Of a stretch of 17,287 nt of DNA, positions 6,525 through 14,030 are shown piece by piece. The notes beneath the pieces are model-generated. The model was not told the origin of the DNA and searched no databases. It saw nothing but the letters and a program-made list of their open reading frames with translations. Origin of the DNA: CAZUAQ01 sp964618455. Lineage in GTDB: Bacteria; Planctomycetota; Phycisphaerae; UBA1845; PWPN01. The position numbers were made by a program, and so were the translations under genes. The stretch is from contig CAZUAQ010000081.1 in assembly GCA_964618455.1 (NCBI GenBank), positions 1-17,287 of the forward strand. Reading direction: 5' to 3'. Numbering within the stretch: position 1 is the stretch's first letter; the number at the start of each line of letters is the position of its first letter.

Positions 6525-7976
6525 ATGAGTACACATCAGCGAATCGTCGTGGCCCCCGGTGATGGTGTCGGGCCGGAGATCATGGACGCGGTGCTTCGCA
6601 TCATGAAGGCCGCCGAGGTCCCCCTGGAATACGACAAGGTTGAGCTAGGACAGGCGGTCTACGGCAAGGGCATCACTTCCGGTATTCCGTCGGAATTCTG
6701 GGACCTGATGCGACGCAACGGCGTGCTCTTGAAGAGTCCCATCAGCACGCCACAGGGTAAAGGTTTCAAGAGCGTCAACGTCACCATCCGCAAGACACTC
6801 AACCTCTTCGCCAATGTGCGTCCCTGCAAGTCGTACGCCCCGGTCGTGGCGTCTTCGCATCCGGGCATGAACCTCGTGATCGTGCGCGAGAACGAAGAGG
6901 ACCTCTACGCCGGCATCGAGCATCGCCAGACTCCCGAAGTACACCAGGTGCTCAAGCTCGTGACCCGTCCCGGATCTGAGAAGATCATCCGCTACGCCTT
7001 TGAATATGCGCGGGCCTACGGTCGCAAGCGAGTCACCTGCATGACCAAGGATAACATCATGAAACTCACGGACGGACTGTTTCATGACGTGTTCGACGAG
7101 GTGGCGAAGGAGTATCCCGACATTGACACGAATCACTTCATCATCGATATCGGCTCGGCGCGCCTGGCGGCCAGCCCGGAACTGTTCGACGTCATCGTCA
7201 CGCTGAATCTGTATGGAGATATTCTCTCCGACATTGCCGCGCAGATCGCCGGTTCGATCGGCTTTGCTTCTTCGGCGAACATTGGAGACAAGGCCGCCAT
7301 GTTCGAAGCCGTCCACGGATCCGCCCCGGACATCGCCGGTCGGGGTGTCGCGAATCCTTCGGGACTTCTCGTCGCCGCGACGCAGATGCTTGTCCACCTC
7401 GAACTGGCCAAGCACGGCGAGACGATCAAGAACGCGTGGTTGCGCACGTTGGAGGACGGTGTTCATACGCCCGACATGTACCAGGAGCCGGTCAGTTCGC
7501 GTGAAGTGGGGACATCGGAGTTCGCCGATGCCGTCGCGGAACGTCTGGGGCAAGCGCCGCGCATCTTGACTCCGGTTCACTATCAGTCCACGCCCATCAG
7601 GATCGACACCTCACCGCTGCAGGCGGAGCAAAAGGCGGACAAGAAACTGGTCGGCGTCGACGTTTTTCTCTGCTGGGATGACCTGCACCGGGATGCCAAC
7701 GCGCTCGGCGAGAAGCTCCGCGCTGCCCAGACCAATCAACTCCAGCTCAAGCTGATTACCAACCGAGGCGTGAAAGTCTATCCCGACGGATTGCCGGAAA
7801 CTTTCTGCACCGATCATTGGCGATGTCGCTTCCGAACCGATGCCGAGAACATTCCCTACGATCACGTGATCGCGCTGCTGACGAACATCACCGACGCGGG
7901 TCTGGATATCATCAAAACCGAGAATCTCTGCACGTTTGAAGGCCAGCCGGGCTTTTCCATGGGCCAGGGGGAGTAA
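6525..7976 (+). CDS. icd: Isocitrate dehydrogenase, Thermus/Rickettsia-type long form
   Basis: This enzyme oxidatively decarboxylates isocitrate to 2-oxoglutarate in the TCA cycle. ATG 6525 follows AGGAG (6515-6519) by 5 bases and begins directly at the conserved 'IVVAPGDGVGPEI'; the frame upstream of it is promoter and leader. Visible motifs are the substrate loop 'SVNVTIRKTLNLFANVRP' (Ser83, Asn85, Arg89, Arg99), 'NEEDLYAGIEH', 'TKDNIMK', the family signature 'NLYGDILSDIAAQIAGSIGF', and 'HGSAPDIAGRGVANP'. Residues 269-270 are Asp-Ile where NADP enzymes have Lys-Tyr, so NAD use is predicted. Residues from about 372 form an extra C-terminal domain (starting 'KLVGVDVFLCWDDLHR'), as in the Thermus thermophilus enzyme; the 483-aa length fits that group. 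It is monocistronic and convergent with the exporter gene. Confidence 0.93.
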   Translation: MSTHQRIVVAPGDGVGPEIMDAVLRIMKAAEVPLEYDKVELGQAVYGKGITSGIPSEFWDLMRRNGVLLKSPISTPQGKGFKSVNVTIRKTLNLFANVRPCKSYAPVVASSHPGMNLVIVRENEEDLYAGIEHRQTPEVHQVLKLVTRPGSEKIIRYAFEYARAYGRKRVTCMTKDNIMKLTDGLFHDVFDEVAKEYPDIDTNHFIIDIGSARLAASPELFDVIVTLNLYGDILSDIAAQIAGSIGFASSANIGDKAAMFEAVHGSAPDIAGRGVANPSGLLVAATQMLVHLELAKHGETIKNAWLRTLEDGVHTPDMYQEPVSSREVGTSEFADAVAERLGQAPRILTPVHYQSTPIRIDTSPLQAEQKADKKLVGVDVFLCWDDLHRDANALGEKLRAAQTNQLQLKLITNRGVKVYPDGLPETFCTDHWRCRFRTDAENIPYDHVIALLTNITDAGLDIIKTENLCTFEGQPGFSMGQGE

Positions 7977-8065
7977 GCCGACGTTTTTTGGAATGCACTT
8001 GGCGCATGGGGCGTTCAGTGATGCGTGGAAGATGAGGTTCTTGCGAACTGAAGCGGGTGCGTCAC

Positions 8066-10825
8066 TCAGGATGCAATCCGTGGTACATCGTCTTCGGGCG
8101 ATCGGGCTTCGAGCAATGCGGCATCCGGCGATGCAGGGACACGGCGGCTGCCGAGCAGGGCGGGCAGGATGAGGAGCGTGCTCAGCAGGCAGGAGAGGAT
8201 ACTGATGGCGATGAGCATCCCGAGGCGCTGGTTGGCGGGGACCTGCGAGAGGATCAGGATGCCGAAGCCCAGCGTGACCGCCAGGCCGTCGATGGTGATG
8301 GCGGGGCCGACCTCGCGCGTGGCATGGGTTGTCGCCTCGTGGCGATTCGATCCGGCTCCGCGTGCGCGTCGATAGCGATCGGTCAGGTGGATGCCGTAAT
8401 CGACACCGACGCCGAGGGTCATGCCGGCGAACATGGAGGTGGCGACGCCAAGTGGTAATCCGAGCAGGCCCATGCACGCAAAGCTGATCGCCACGGCAAC
8501 CAGGCAGGGGACGACGCACAGGAAGCCGTATCGGACGGATCGATTGAGGATCGATGCCACTGCGAAAATGCCTATGAGCGAAAAGAGCAGCGAGCGTACC
8601 TGCGTGCGGACAATGGCGGCGATCATGGCCTGGCTGACCGCCACGTCGCCGGCGAATCGGAGCGATATGCCCTCGGGCTGGAAATGCTCGCGCTCGTAGG
8701 CGTGCACGGCATCGATCAGCCGTTGCGTATCCCGGAAGTTGGCTTCCTTCAGGTAAACCGTCGTCAGTCCCCGTTCGAAGTCGCCGGACACTGTTTGCCG
8801 GAATCGGTCCTCGCCGCGGATGCGGGTGTACTGATTCCACAGCCACTCCGCGCGTTCAATGTCGTCGGGCAATCGTCGCGATCCGTGGCGAAGCGACCTG
8901 GCCATGAGATTGGCGACGCGCAGCAGCCGGGCGATACCGATCACGCCCCCGACGCGATCCTGTTCACGCTTCTTCAGGAACGCCTCGAAGTCTGAGAGTT
9001 GACGTAGAACATCAGGCCGCTTAAGCGGTTGCTCCAGAATCTCGAAATCCACCTCGTCGGTCGGTCGGAGTTTCAACACCATCTGCGCGATGCTGCCTTT
9101 GGCCGTCACCTTCAGCAGCAGGTGATCTTTCTCGAGCGTGGCCTGGTCGATGCGTCCGATCCATTCCTCCGCCACCGGCCCGCGAAAGTCCGCCGGCCGA
9201 TCCCCGTGATAGGTCATCCGAATGGCGCTGCCCGGCAGCCACGACGTGTCCTTCACGAGATCGGGAGGCAGCGTGAATTCGAGCATGTTGAGCTTGTCCG
9301 CGCTCAGACGTCCTGCGGCGCGTTCGGCGTGTGTGTGCATTTCGATCTGCAGCAGGTGGGATCCCAGGAATTGATCGTTGAAGAAATGCATGTGGCGCGC
9401 AAACGCGCTCTCGGGCGAGAAGCCGTCGATCCAACTGTCCTGCACGCGGATTCGGGCGATGCCGAAGGGCACCGCACCCAGGACGGCGATCAGAAGCAAC
9501 AGGATCACCGAGCGTTTTCGCTGCACGCCTCCAGCCCAGCGTTCGAAGATGGAGGGCTCACCTTCGGGCATGGTCCGCAAGCGATCCGGCACGATAAGGC
9601 GCGCAGGCAGCAACACAAGCATCGCCGGGATCATGGTCAGCGACCAGAGCAGGCAGAACAGGGTGCCCGCCGCCGTGAAGATACCGAACACGCTGACCGG
9701 CGTCAGCGGGGACAGCGCGAAGGAACAGAACCCGATGGCGGTGGTGATCGACGTCTTGGCGACGGGACGATGAATCGTGTCCATCGTGGCGAGGACAATC
9801 GCCCTTCGGTCGGCTTCAGGATGAGCGGCGTGCTCGCGAAGATACGCTTTGAAAATGTGAATCTCGTCCGCGACGCCGATGGCGGTGAGGATCACGGGCA
9901 TGACCGCCACGGTCAGATAGATGGGCGCGCCGAACCAGCCCATCCACCCGAACACGAACACGAGACACGCGCCGACCTCCATCATGGGCAGCAGGGCGGC
10001 GGCGGGGCGGCGGAAGCTGATCGCGAAGACGAGAATCATGACGCCGATGGCGACGGGGACGAGCCCGACGTGATGGGCGATGGCGAGTCTCAGGCGGTAG
10101 AAGAGGCTCGCGTTTTCGTCAAATGACGTATCGCGTTCGATCAGGGCGATTGCGTCGTTGCCGAGTACCGCTTTCGGAACACCGAGATCCTCGAGAATGT
10201 GCGTTCCGAGTAATCCCTCCGCCACCGGCGCGCCGAGCAGGTCGATGTCATCGTTCGTGTCGGTGCCGGCGACAATCTCCTGGATACGGCGGATGAATGC
10301 GGATCGGTCGCGGCCGTCGGGGACGCCGATGAGGATGGCGGTGGCCTGCTCATCTTTCGCGATCAGCGTCCCATCGTAGAGGCCGTAGGTCCGCAGGTCA
10401 TCGCGCAGACGATCGAGCGTTTCACGCGAGTCCGGCAGCGGTTCGAGCAGGGGACGGGCCTTCAACGAACCGGGGATGACGCGGTGGCTGTACTCGGTGT
10501 GGAGGCTGAAGACGTCGGCGGGACGCACCTCGGGAAGATCCAGGAACGCGTCGGTCAGCCGGGTGACATGTCCCAGCGTCGCTGTGTTGTAGATGCCCTC
10601 GGGGTGTTCCGTGCGAATGAGCACGACGAGCGGATCGCGCAAGCCGAAGCGTTCGCGAATCTCGCGGTCGACGCGCACCTCGGGGGCCTGCTGGGGAATC
10701 AGGGCATGGCCGTCGGTGCGCAGGCGCAGCCGGAGGACGCCCGGAGCGGCCGCGCCGATCACGAGCAGGCCGAGAAGGAGCGTCGCCCAGGGGCGATGAA
10801 TCGCGAATCGGTAGAGCCACGTCAT
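8066..10825 (-). CDS. RND superfamily exporter, MMPL/HAE3-type, 919 aa
   Basis: This is an inner-membrane proton-driven transporter. The N-terminal membrane segment (residues about 12-30) is followed by a periplasmic domain, then five segments (about 247-407). A seventh segment (439-456), a second periplasmic domain and five more segments (about 742-893) complete the usual 12 of the duplicated RND layout. Each half carries the charged membrane motif expected to relay protons: 'GVADEIHIFKAYLREH' (Asp320) and 'GVGVDYGIHLTDRYRR' (Asp809). This type (COG1033, HpnN and MmpL relatives) usually moves lipids or hydrophobic compounds and can work without a TolC-like partner. None is encoded nearby, and the substrate cannot be told. 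ATG 10825 has only a weak upstream GGGAA. The short C-terminal tail is cytoplasmic and acidic. It is divergent from motA. Confidence 0.9.
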   Translation of the reverse strand: MTWLYRFAIHRPWATLLLGLLVIGAAAPGVLRLRLRTDGHALIPQQAPEVRVDREIRERFGLRDPLVVLIRTEHPEGIYNTATLGHVTRLTDAFLDLPEVRPADVFSLHTEYSHRVIPGSLKARPLLEPLPDSRETLDRLRDDLRTYGLYDGTLIAKDEQATAILIGVPDGRDRSAFIRRIQEIVAGTDTNDDIDLLGAPVAEGLLGTHILEDLGVPKAVLGNDAIALIERDTSFDENASLFYRLRLAIAHHVGLVPVAIGVMILVFAISFRRPAAALLPMMEVGACLVFVFGWMGWFGAPIYLTVAVMPVILTAIGVADEIHIFKAYLREHAAHPEADRRAIVLATMDTIHRPVAKTSITTAIGFCSFALSPLTPVSVFGIFTAAGTLFCLLWSLTMIPAMLVLLPARLIVPDRLRTMPEGEPSIFERWAGGVQRKRSVILLLLIAVLGAVPFGIARIRVQDSWIDGFSPESAFARHMHFFNDQFLGSHLLQIEMHTHAERAAGRLSADKLNMLEFTLPPDLVKDTSWLPGSAIRMTYHGDRPADFRGPVAEEWIGRIDQATLEKDHLLLKVTAKGSIAQMVLKLRPTDEVDFEILEQPLKRPDVLRQLSDFEAFLKKREQDRVGGVIGIARLLRVANLMARSLRHGSRRLPDDIERAEWLWNQYTRIRGEDRFRQTVSGDFERGLTTVYLKEANFRDTQRLIDAVHAYEREHFQPEGISLRFAGDVAVSQAMIAAIVRTQVRSLLFSLIGIFAVASILNRSVRYGFLCVVPCLVAVAISFACMGLLGLPLGVATSMFAGMTLGVGVDYGIHLTDRYRRARGAGSNRHEATTHATREVGPAITIDGLAVTLGFGILILSQVPANQRLGMLIAISILSCLLSTLLILPALLGSRRVPASPDAALLEARSPEDDVPRIAS

Positions 10826-10936
10826 GACGAGCCGGTTCCCGAGAGGCCACAGTTCCGCAACACGAGGGGAGCGAGCATGGTAATTGCGGCACGGGGCACG
10901 GGCAAAGCTTCAGGATTCATGACGTGGGGGCCATGC

Positions 10937-10970
10937 CATCCGATAACTCGTGATCTCGTGTTATCGGATG
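10937..10970. promoter_or_regulatory. 11-bp perfect inverted repeat, candidate operator
   Basis: CATCCGATAAC (10937-10947) and GTTATCGGATG (10960-10970) are exact inverted copies around a 12-base centre, which is itself nearly symmetrical. The arms are 23 bases apart start to start, about two helical turns, as in operators bound by dimers. It lies 112 bases before the exporter start and about 200 before motA. A hairpin in RNA is the alternative. Confidence 0.5.
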
Positions 10971-11015
10971 CATATCTTCCGGATTCGTCGAGTTTGAGCC
11001 CGTCTCGTCGTCCGC

Positions 11016-11033
11016 TGGCGTGATCCCACGCCA
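11016..11033. repeat. 7-bp hairpin with tetraloop
   Basis: TGGCGTG (11016-11022) pairs with CACGCCA (11027-11033) around ATCC. There is no following T-run. It lies 139 bases before motA and could be part of its leader. Confidence 0.4.
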
Positions 11034-11172
11034 AGATTCGCCGATGTCGGCATCCCGAGTGTGAAGGCTCCTCGCCCACAGGTCGATAACACCGAGGCAG
11101 AGAAGCTTCCGCGCCCAAGGTCCCACGCCTCGACGTGGGGTTGGGCCGTTCGCGAACCCTGGGGATGCGTTC

Positions 11173-11964
11173 ATGGATCTGGCAACCGGCATTGGATTTC
11201 TGGCGGCACTGGGCATGCTCTTCTGGGCGTTGTTCAGCGGCAGCAACGGCCAAATCGGGGTCTTCGTCGACGTGCCCTCCATCATCCTGGTGCTGGGCGG
11301 TTCGATGTTCGTTGTCCTGTGCACGCAGGCGCTCGACAAGTTCCTGTCGCTGGTGGGTGTGCTCAAGCGTACGCTGCTGGCGAAGAAGCGGTCGATTGTG
11401 GCGGTGATCGAGAAAATCATCAGCCTCGGTGAGCTGGCCCGTCGTGAAGGCGTGCTTTCGCTCGAAAACGCACTGGATGACGTGGAGGACGACTTCCTCG
11501 CCAACGGGATCCGGCTGGTCATCGACGGTACCGCCGCCAACGAGATCGAACAGATTCTCGAGGCGGAGCTGGAGGCGATGGACGGCCGGCACATGCAGGG
11601 CAAGGGCATCCTGGACACTTTCGGCAAGTACGCGCCGGCCATGGGCATGATCGGGACGCTGGTCGGCCTGGTGGCGATGCTGCAGAACATGTCGGACCCG
11701 TCGCAGATCGGCAAGGGTATGGCAGTGGCGTTGTTGACCACGCTCTACGGCGCGATCCTGGCCAACATGGTCTTCCTGCCGCTGGCGGACAAGCTGGCCT
11801 ACCGGCACGACGAGGAAATGCTGCTGCGCACGGTCATGCTCAAGGGGATCCTGTCGCTCCAGGCGGGGGATAACCCGCGCGTGACGCAGGCGAAGCTGGC
11901 GGTGTTCCTGCCGGTCAAGGATCGCGACACGATCGAGGGCCCGGGTACCAAGAAGGATGAATAG
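11173..11964 (+). CDS. motA: Flagellar motor stator protein MotA
   Basis: MotA forms the ion-conducting stator ring with MotB and turns the flagellar rotor. The 263-aa protein has the four membrane segments of the family (about 3-21, 33-51, 154-172, 183-203) and a large cytoplasmic loop between segments 2 and 3. The loop residues that touch the rotor protein FliG are present as Arg90 and Glu98, matching the E. coli numbering. The channel prolines are Pro155 (in 'KYAPAMGMIGTL') and Pro203 ('FLPLADKL'). Thr162 and Thr189/190 sit where sodium-driven PomA proteins have Thr, so sodium drive is possible (inference). The start is ATG 11173, after GGGG at 11161-11164. motB follows after a 42-base gap, so the two are probably co-transcribed. 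Confidence 0.93.
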   Translation: MDLATGIGFLAALGMLFWALFSGSNGQIGVFVDVPSIILVLGGSMFVVLCTQALDKFLSLVGVLKRTLLAKKRSIVAVIEKIISLGELARREGVLSLENALDDVEDDFLANGIRLVIDGTAANEIEQILEAELEAMDGRHMQGKGILDTFGKYAPAMGMIGTLVGLVAMLQNMSDPSQIGKGMAVALLTTLYGAILANMVFLPLADKLAYRHDEEMLLRTVMLKGILSLQAGDNPRVTQAKLAVFLPVKDRDTIEGPGTKKDE

Positions 11965-12006
11965 CGTTCGTATGGAGAGAAGCGTCCTCTGTCGATCAGG
12001 TAACGC

Positions 12007-12882
12007 ATGAAACGTCAGAAGAAACAACCTGAAGGCGCCCCGCTGTGGGTCGTCTCCTACGGCGATATGATGTCGCTGCTGCTGACGTTCTTCATCATGC
12101 TGGCGTCGATGGCGAACTTCGACGAGGTGCACGACAAGTTCATGGAGGCCATCCAGTCGATTCGCGAGGCGCTGGGCATGCAGGGGCAGGTGGGCCGCCG
12201 CGTCGAGCCGACGGTCGACTTCGCGTCGATGATCCAGCGGCTGGAGTCGATCATCAAACCGCGTGAGCCGCAGAGCCGGGGCGACACCGATGAAGAGGGC
12301 ATCTATGGGAAGCACTTCCGGCTGCGCAAGATCCGCGACGGGATGGAGATCACCATCGGCGGACCGATCCTTTTCGACCCCTTTTCCGACCAATTGAACG
12401 ACGAGGGCAAGGAGGCGCTGCAGGCGATCGGTGAGGAACTGGTCGGCCATCGCAACAAGATCGAGATTCGCGGCCATGCCGCCGACGAGCCGCGCCCCAA
12501 GGACTGGACCTACGAAGACTACACGGAGCTGTCCTACCGCCGGGCGGTGAGCGTTCGGAACGAATTGCTGCTGCGTGGTGTGGACCCGCGGGCGATCATT
12601 CTCGAGGCCGCCGGTTCGAATGAGCCCGCCGCCCAGGGTGTGTACGACCTCGAGAAACGGGGCTGGAATCAGCGCGTGGAAATCGTCGTGCGTGAGTCGC
12701 TCATCGACGACTACATGGGGCCGCAGGCCATCGATCTGAATCCGGCAACGGAGGAGTCGAGCGATTCGGATGTGGCCGAAGTGTCCGACGTGGAGTTGCT
12801 GGCACCGAATGCCCCGGAAGACGCTTCCACACGACGACCCGAGCCCGCTTCCGGTGAACCTGCCTCTGAAGACGCCTCGTGA
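12007..12882 (+). CDS. motB: Flagellar motor stator protein MotB
   Basis: MotB anchors the stator to the cell wall and supplies the ion-binding Asp. The single membrane segment is about residues 12-34, and Asp20 in 'SYGDMMSLLLTFF' is the essential ion carrier. Residues about 115-228 form the OmpA-like peptidoglycan-binding domain, with 'EIRGHAADEP', 'LSYRRAVSVRNELL' and 'NQRVEIVV'. A region after the membrane segment (about 36-90) corresponds to the plug and linker. The last 60 residues (231-291) are an acidic, Ser/Pro-rich tail that is probably disordered and not part of the core fold. ATG 12007 follows AGG at 11998-12000. It faces the LolA-like gene, with 35 bases between the stops. Confidence 0.92.
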   Translation: MKRQKKQPEGAPLWVVSYGDMMSLLLTFFIMLASMANFDEVHDKFMEAIQSIREALGMQGQVGRRVEPTVDFASMIQRLESIIKPREPQSRGDTDEEGIYGKHFRLRKIRDGMEITIGGPILFDPFSDQLNDEGKEALQAIGEELVGHRNKIEIRGHAADEPRPKDWTYEDYTELSYRRAVSVRNELLLRGVDPRAIILEAAGSNEPAAQGVYDLEKRGWNQRVEIVVRESLIDDYMGPQAIDLNPATEESSDSDVAEVSDVELLAPNAPEDASTRRPEPASGEPASEDAS

Positions 12883-12905
12883 CCCGCCGCTTCACGGCGT
12901 CAACC

Positions 12906-12928
12906 CATCTCTTCAAATTATTGAGATG
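12906..12928. terminator. Weak hairpin between convergent motB and LolA-like genes
   Basis: CATCTC (12906-12911) pairs with GAGATG (12923-12928) around an 11-base AT-rich loop that contains the TAA of the minus-strand gene. A second small stem, CGCCG/CGGCG, lies at 12885-12899. Neither has a proper T-run, so termination here is only suggested by the convergent layout. Confidence 0.3.
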
Positions 12929-13814
12929 ATCTCGGCTGAGTGCTGCCCGACCGCTTCGGCAACGGTTCCTGGATCAGCGTGTACTCCTTTACCTCGCGGG
13001 GAAGTTCCATGGCGTTCTTGTCGAACTTCGGATTGATCTTGACGTTGCTGAACGTAATCTCCAGTTCGTTGCCCTGCTTGCGCTCGGTGGTGCGGACGCG
13101 CACGGGCAGGCCCGACTTCTCGTCGATGTAGAAATCGAGATCGCTGAAATCCCGGGCCATGGCGGTGCCGGGCTTGGGGATCAGCTTGAGCTGCTCGCCC
13201 TTGAAGCGGGCGGGGGCGTCATTGATCGCCTTGACCCGCTGCACGTCGAAGTACTTGAGGATCTCGTCCTTCTTCTGGCCGAAGGGCATGGGGAACTGCC
13301 CCTTGCCGACGCTGAAGACGTCGGTCTTCTCGCCGGGAGCCACGATCTCGCGCTTGTTGATCTGGCGGAGTTTCTCGCGCACCTCCCAGTACCAGCGGCC
13401 GTCGAAGATATGCCACTCCTTCTCCTTGCGGCGTCGCTTGTTGACGGTTCGCGTGTCGAAGCGGATGAAGAAGTTGGGGTTGGGCTCGTCTTCCTTGAAG
13501 CGCAGGACGCCGCTGTTGACGGTTCTGTCCTCCAGGATGGGATCAACCTTCACGTAATCCAACTCGGCCTCGAGCGTCTTGATCTCGTTGCCCTTGGCCT
13601 CGAGACGGTCGAGGATCTGCTCGGTCTGCTTGTCGAGGGGCTGCGTCGGCCGGGCGTTGCGGGCGGATTCGAACCCGCCGTCGGAGAGCGTGGCTTCCGC
13701 GTCCTGCGTCTCCGCCGGCTGATCCTCGCTATCCTCGGCGTGAAGGGGAGAAATGAGCAAGATGCTCCCCACGATCCATGCCCATCCGCTTCGGCATCCG
13801 GTGTGTCGATCCAT
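12918..13814 (-). CDS. LolA-like periplasmic protein
   Basis: The 298-aa protein has a signal peptide (residues 1-26, ending 'ISPLHA'), then an acidic low-complexity stretch and a probable coiled coil ('TEQILDRLEAKGNEIKTLEA'). From about residue 85 the pattern matches the LolA/LolB-like half-barrel: 'SGVLRFKEDEPNPNFFIRF', 'WHIFDGRWYWEV', 'FYIDEKSGLPVRVRTTE', 'NELEITFSNVKINPKFD'. LolA proteins carry lipoproteins or other hydrophobic cargo across the periplasm. Planctomycetes have several diverged members, so the cargo cannot be named and I give no gene symbol. ATG 13814 follows AGGAAGGA on the minus strand. It is divergent from cobA-hemD. I am confident of the fold class, less of the function. 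Confidence 0.75.
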   Translation of the reverse strand: MDRHTGCRSGWAWIVGSILLISPLHAEDSEDQPAETQDAEATLSDGGFESARNARPTQPLDKQTEQILDRLEAKGNEIKTLEAELDYVKVDPILEDRTVNSGVLRFKEDEPNPNFFIRFDTRTVNKRRRKEKEWHIFDGRWYWEVREKLRQINKREIVAPGEKTDVFSVGKGQFPMPFGQKKDEILKYFDVQRVKAINDAPARFKGEQLKLIPKPGTAMARDFSDLDFYIDEKSGLPVRVRTTERKQGNELEITFSNVKINPKFDKNAMELPREVKEYTLIQEPLPKRSGSTQPRSSQ

Positions 13815-14030
13815 CGGTACGAGTCCTTCCTCTTCGGTCGCGGTGTCTTTTCTATTTATCGGCTGATTATTTTAACCTTCCCGCCCGGCTCGCGACAGGA
13901 GGCGATTCCGGCGTGCCCCGCTCGTTCAATCCGAACAGCACCGCCATCTCTGTATACCCACCGACGCCGCGTCGGTGACACGTTTTGTCGCTGATGTTCG
14001 CGAGGGGAGGACGCAGTTACAATAAGCATC

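Larger units (their letters stand above)
10826..11172. other. Divergent intergenic region between exporter and motA
   Basis: The 347 bases carry no convincing gene. They hold an 11-bp inverted repeat (10937-10970), a 7-bp hairpin (11016-11033) and a further GTCGATAAC (11082-11090). I found no convincing sigma-70 or sigma-28 promoter pair for motA. Sequences resembling the sigma-28 -10 box (CCGATAA) occur, but without TAAA at the proper distance. Confidence 0.5.

Noticed and set aside
7611..8846. 411-codon minus-strand frame across the icd 3' end and the exporter 3' end
   Set aside because: It overlaps two real genes, and its composition (Arg/His/Pro-rich) is typical of a shadow.
9029..10126. 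365-codon plus-strand frame inside the exporter gene
   Set aside because: It is antisense to a well-supported RND gene; the His/Arg/Gln/Gly-rich composition marks a shadow frame.
10939..10946. Sigma-28 type flagellar promoter for motA based on TCCGATAA
   Set aside because: There is no TAAA box at about 15 bases upstream on either strand, and the sequence is part of a symmetrical repeat.
10822..12477. 551-codon open frame on the minus strand opposite motA, motB and the intergenic region
   Set aside because: It runs antisense to two certain genes and is rich in Arg, His and Gln, as expected from a GC-rich shadow frame. No family motif is seen.
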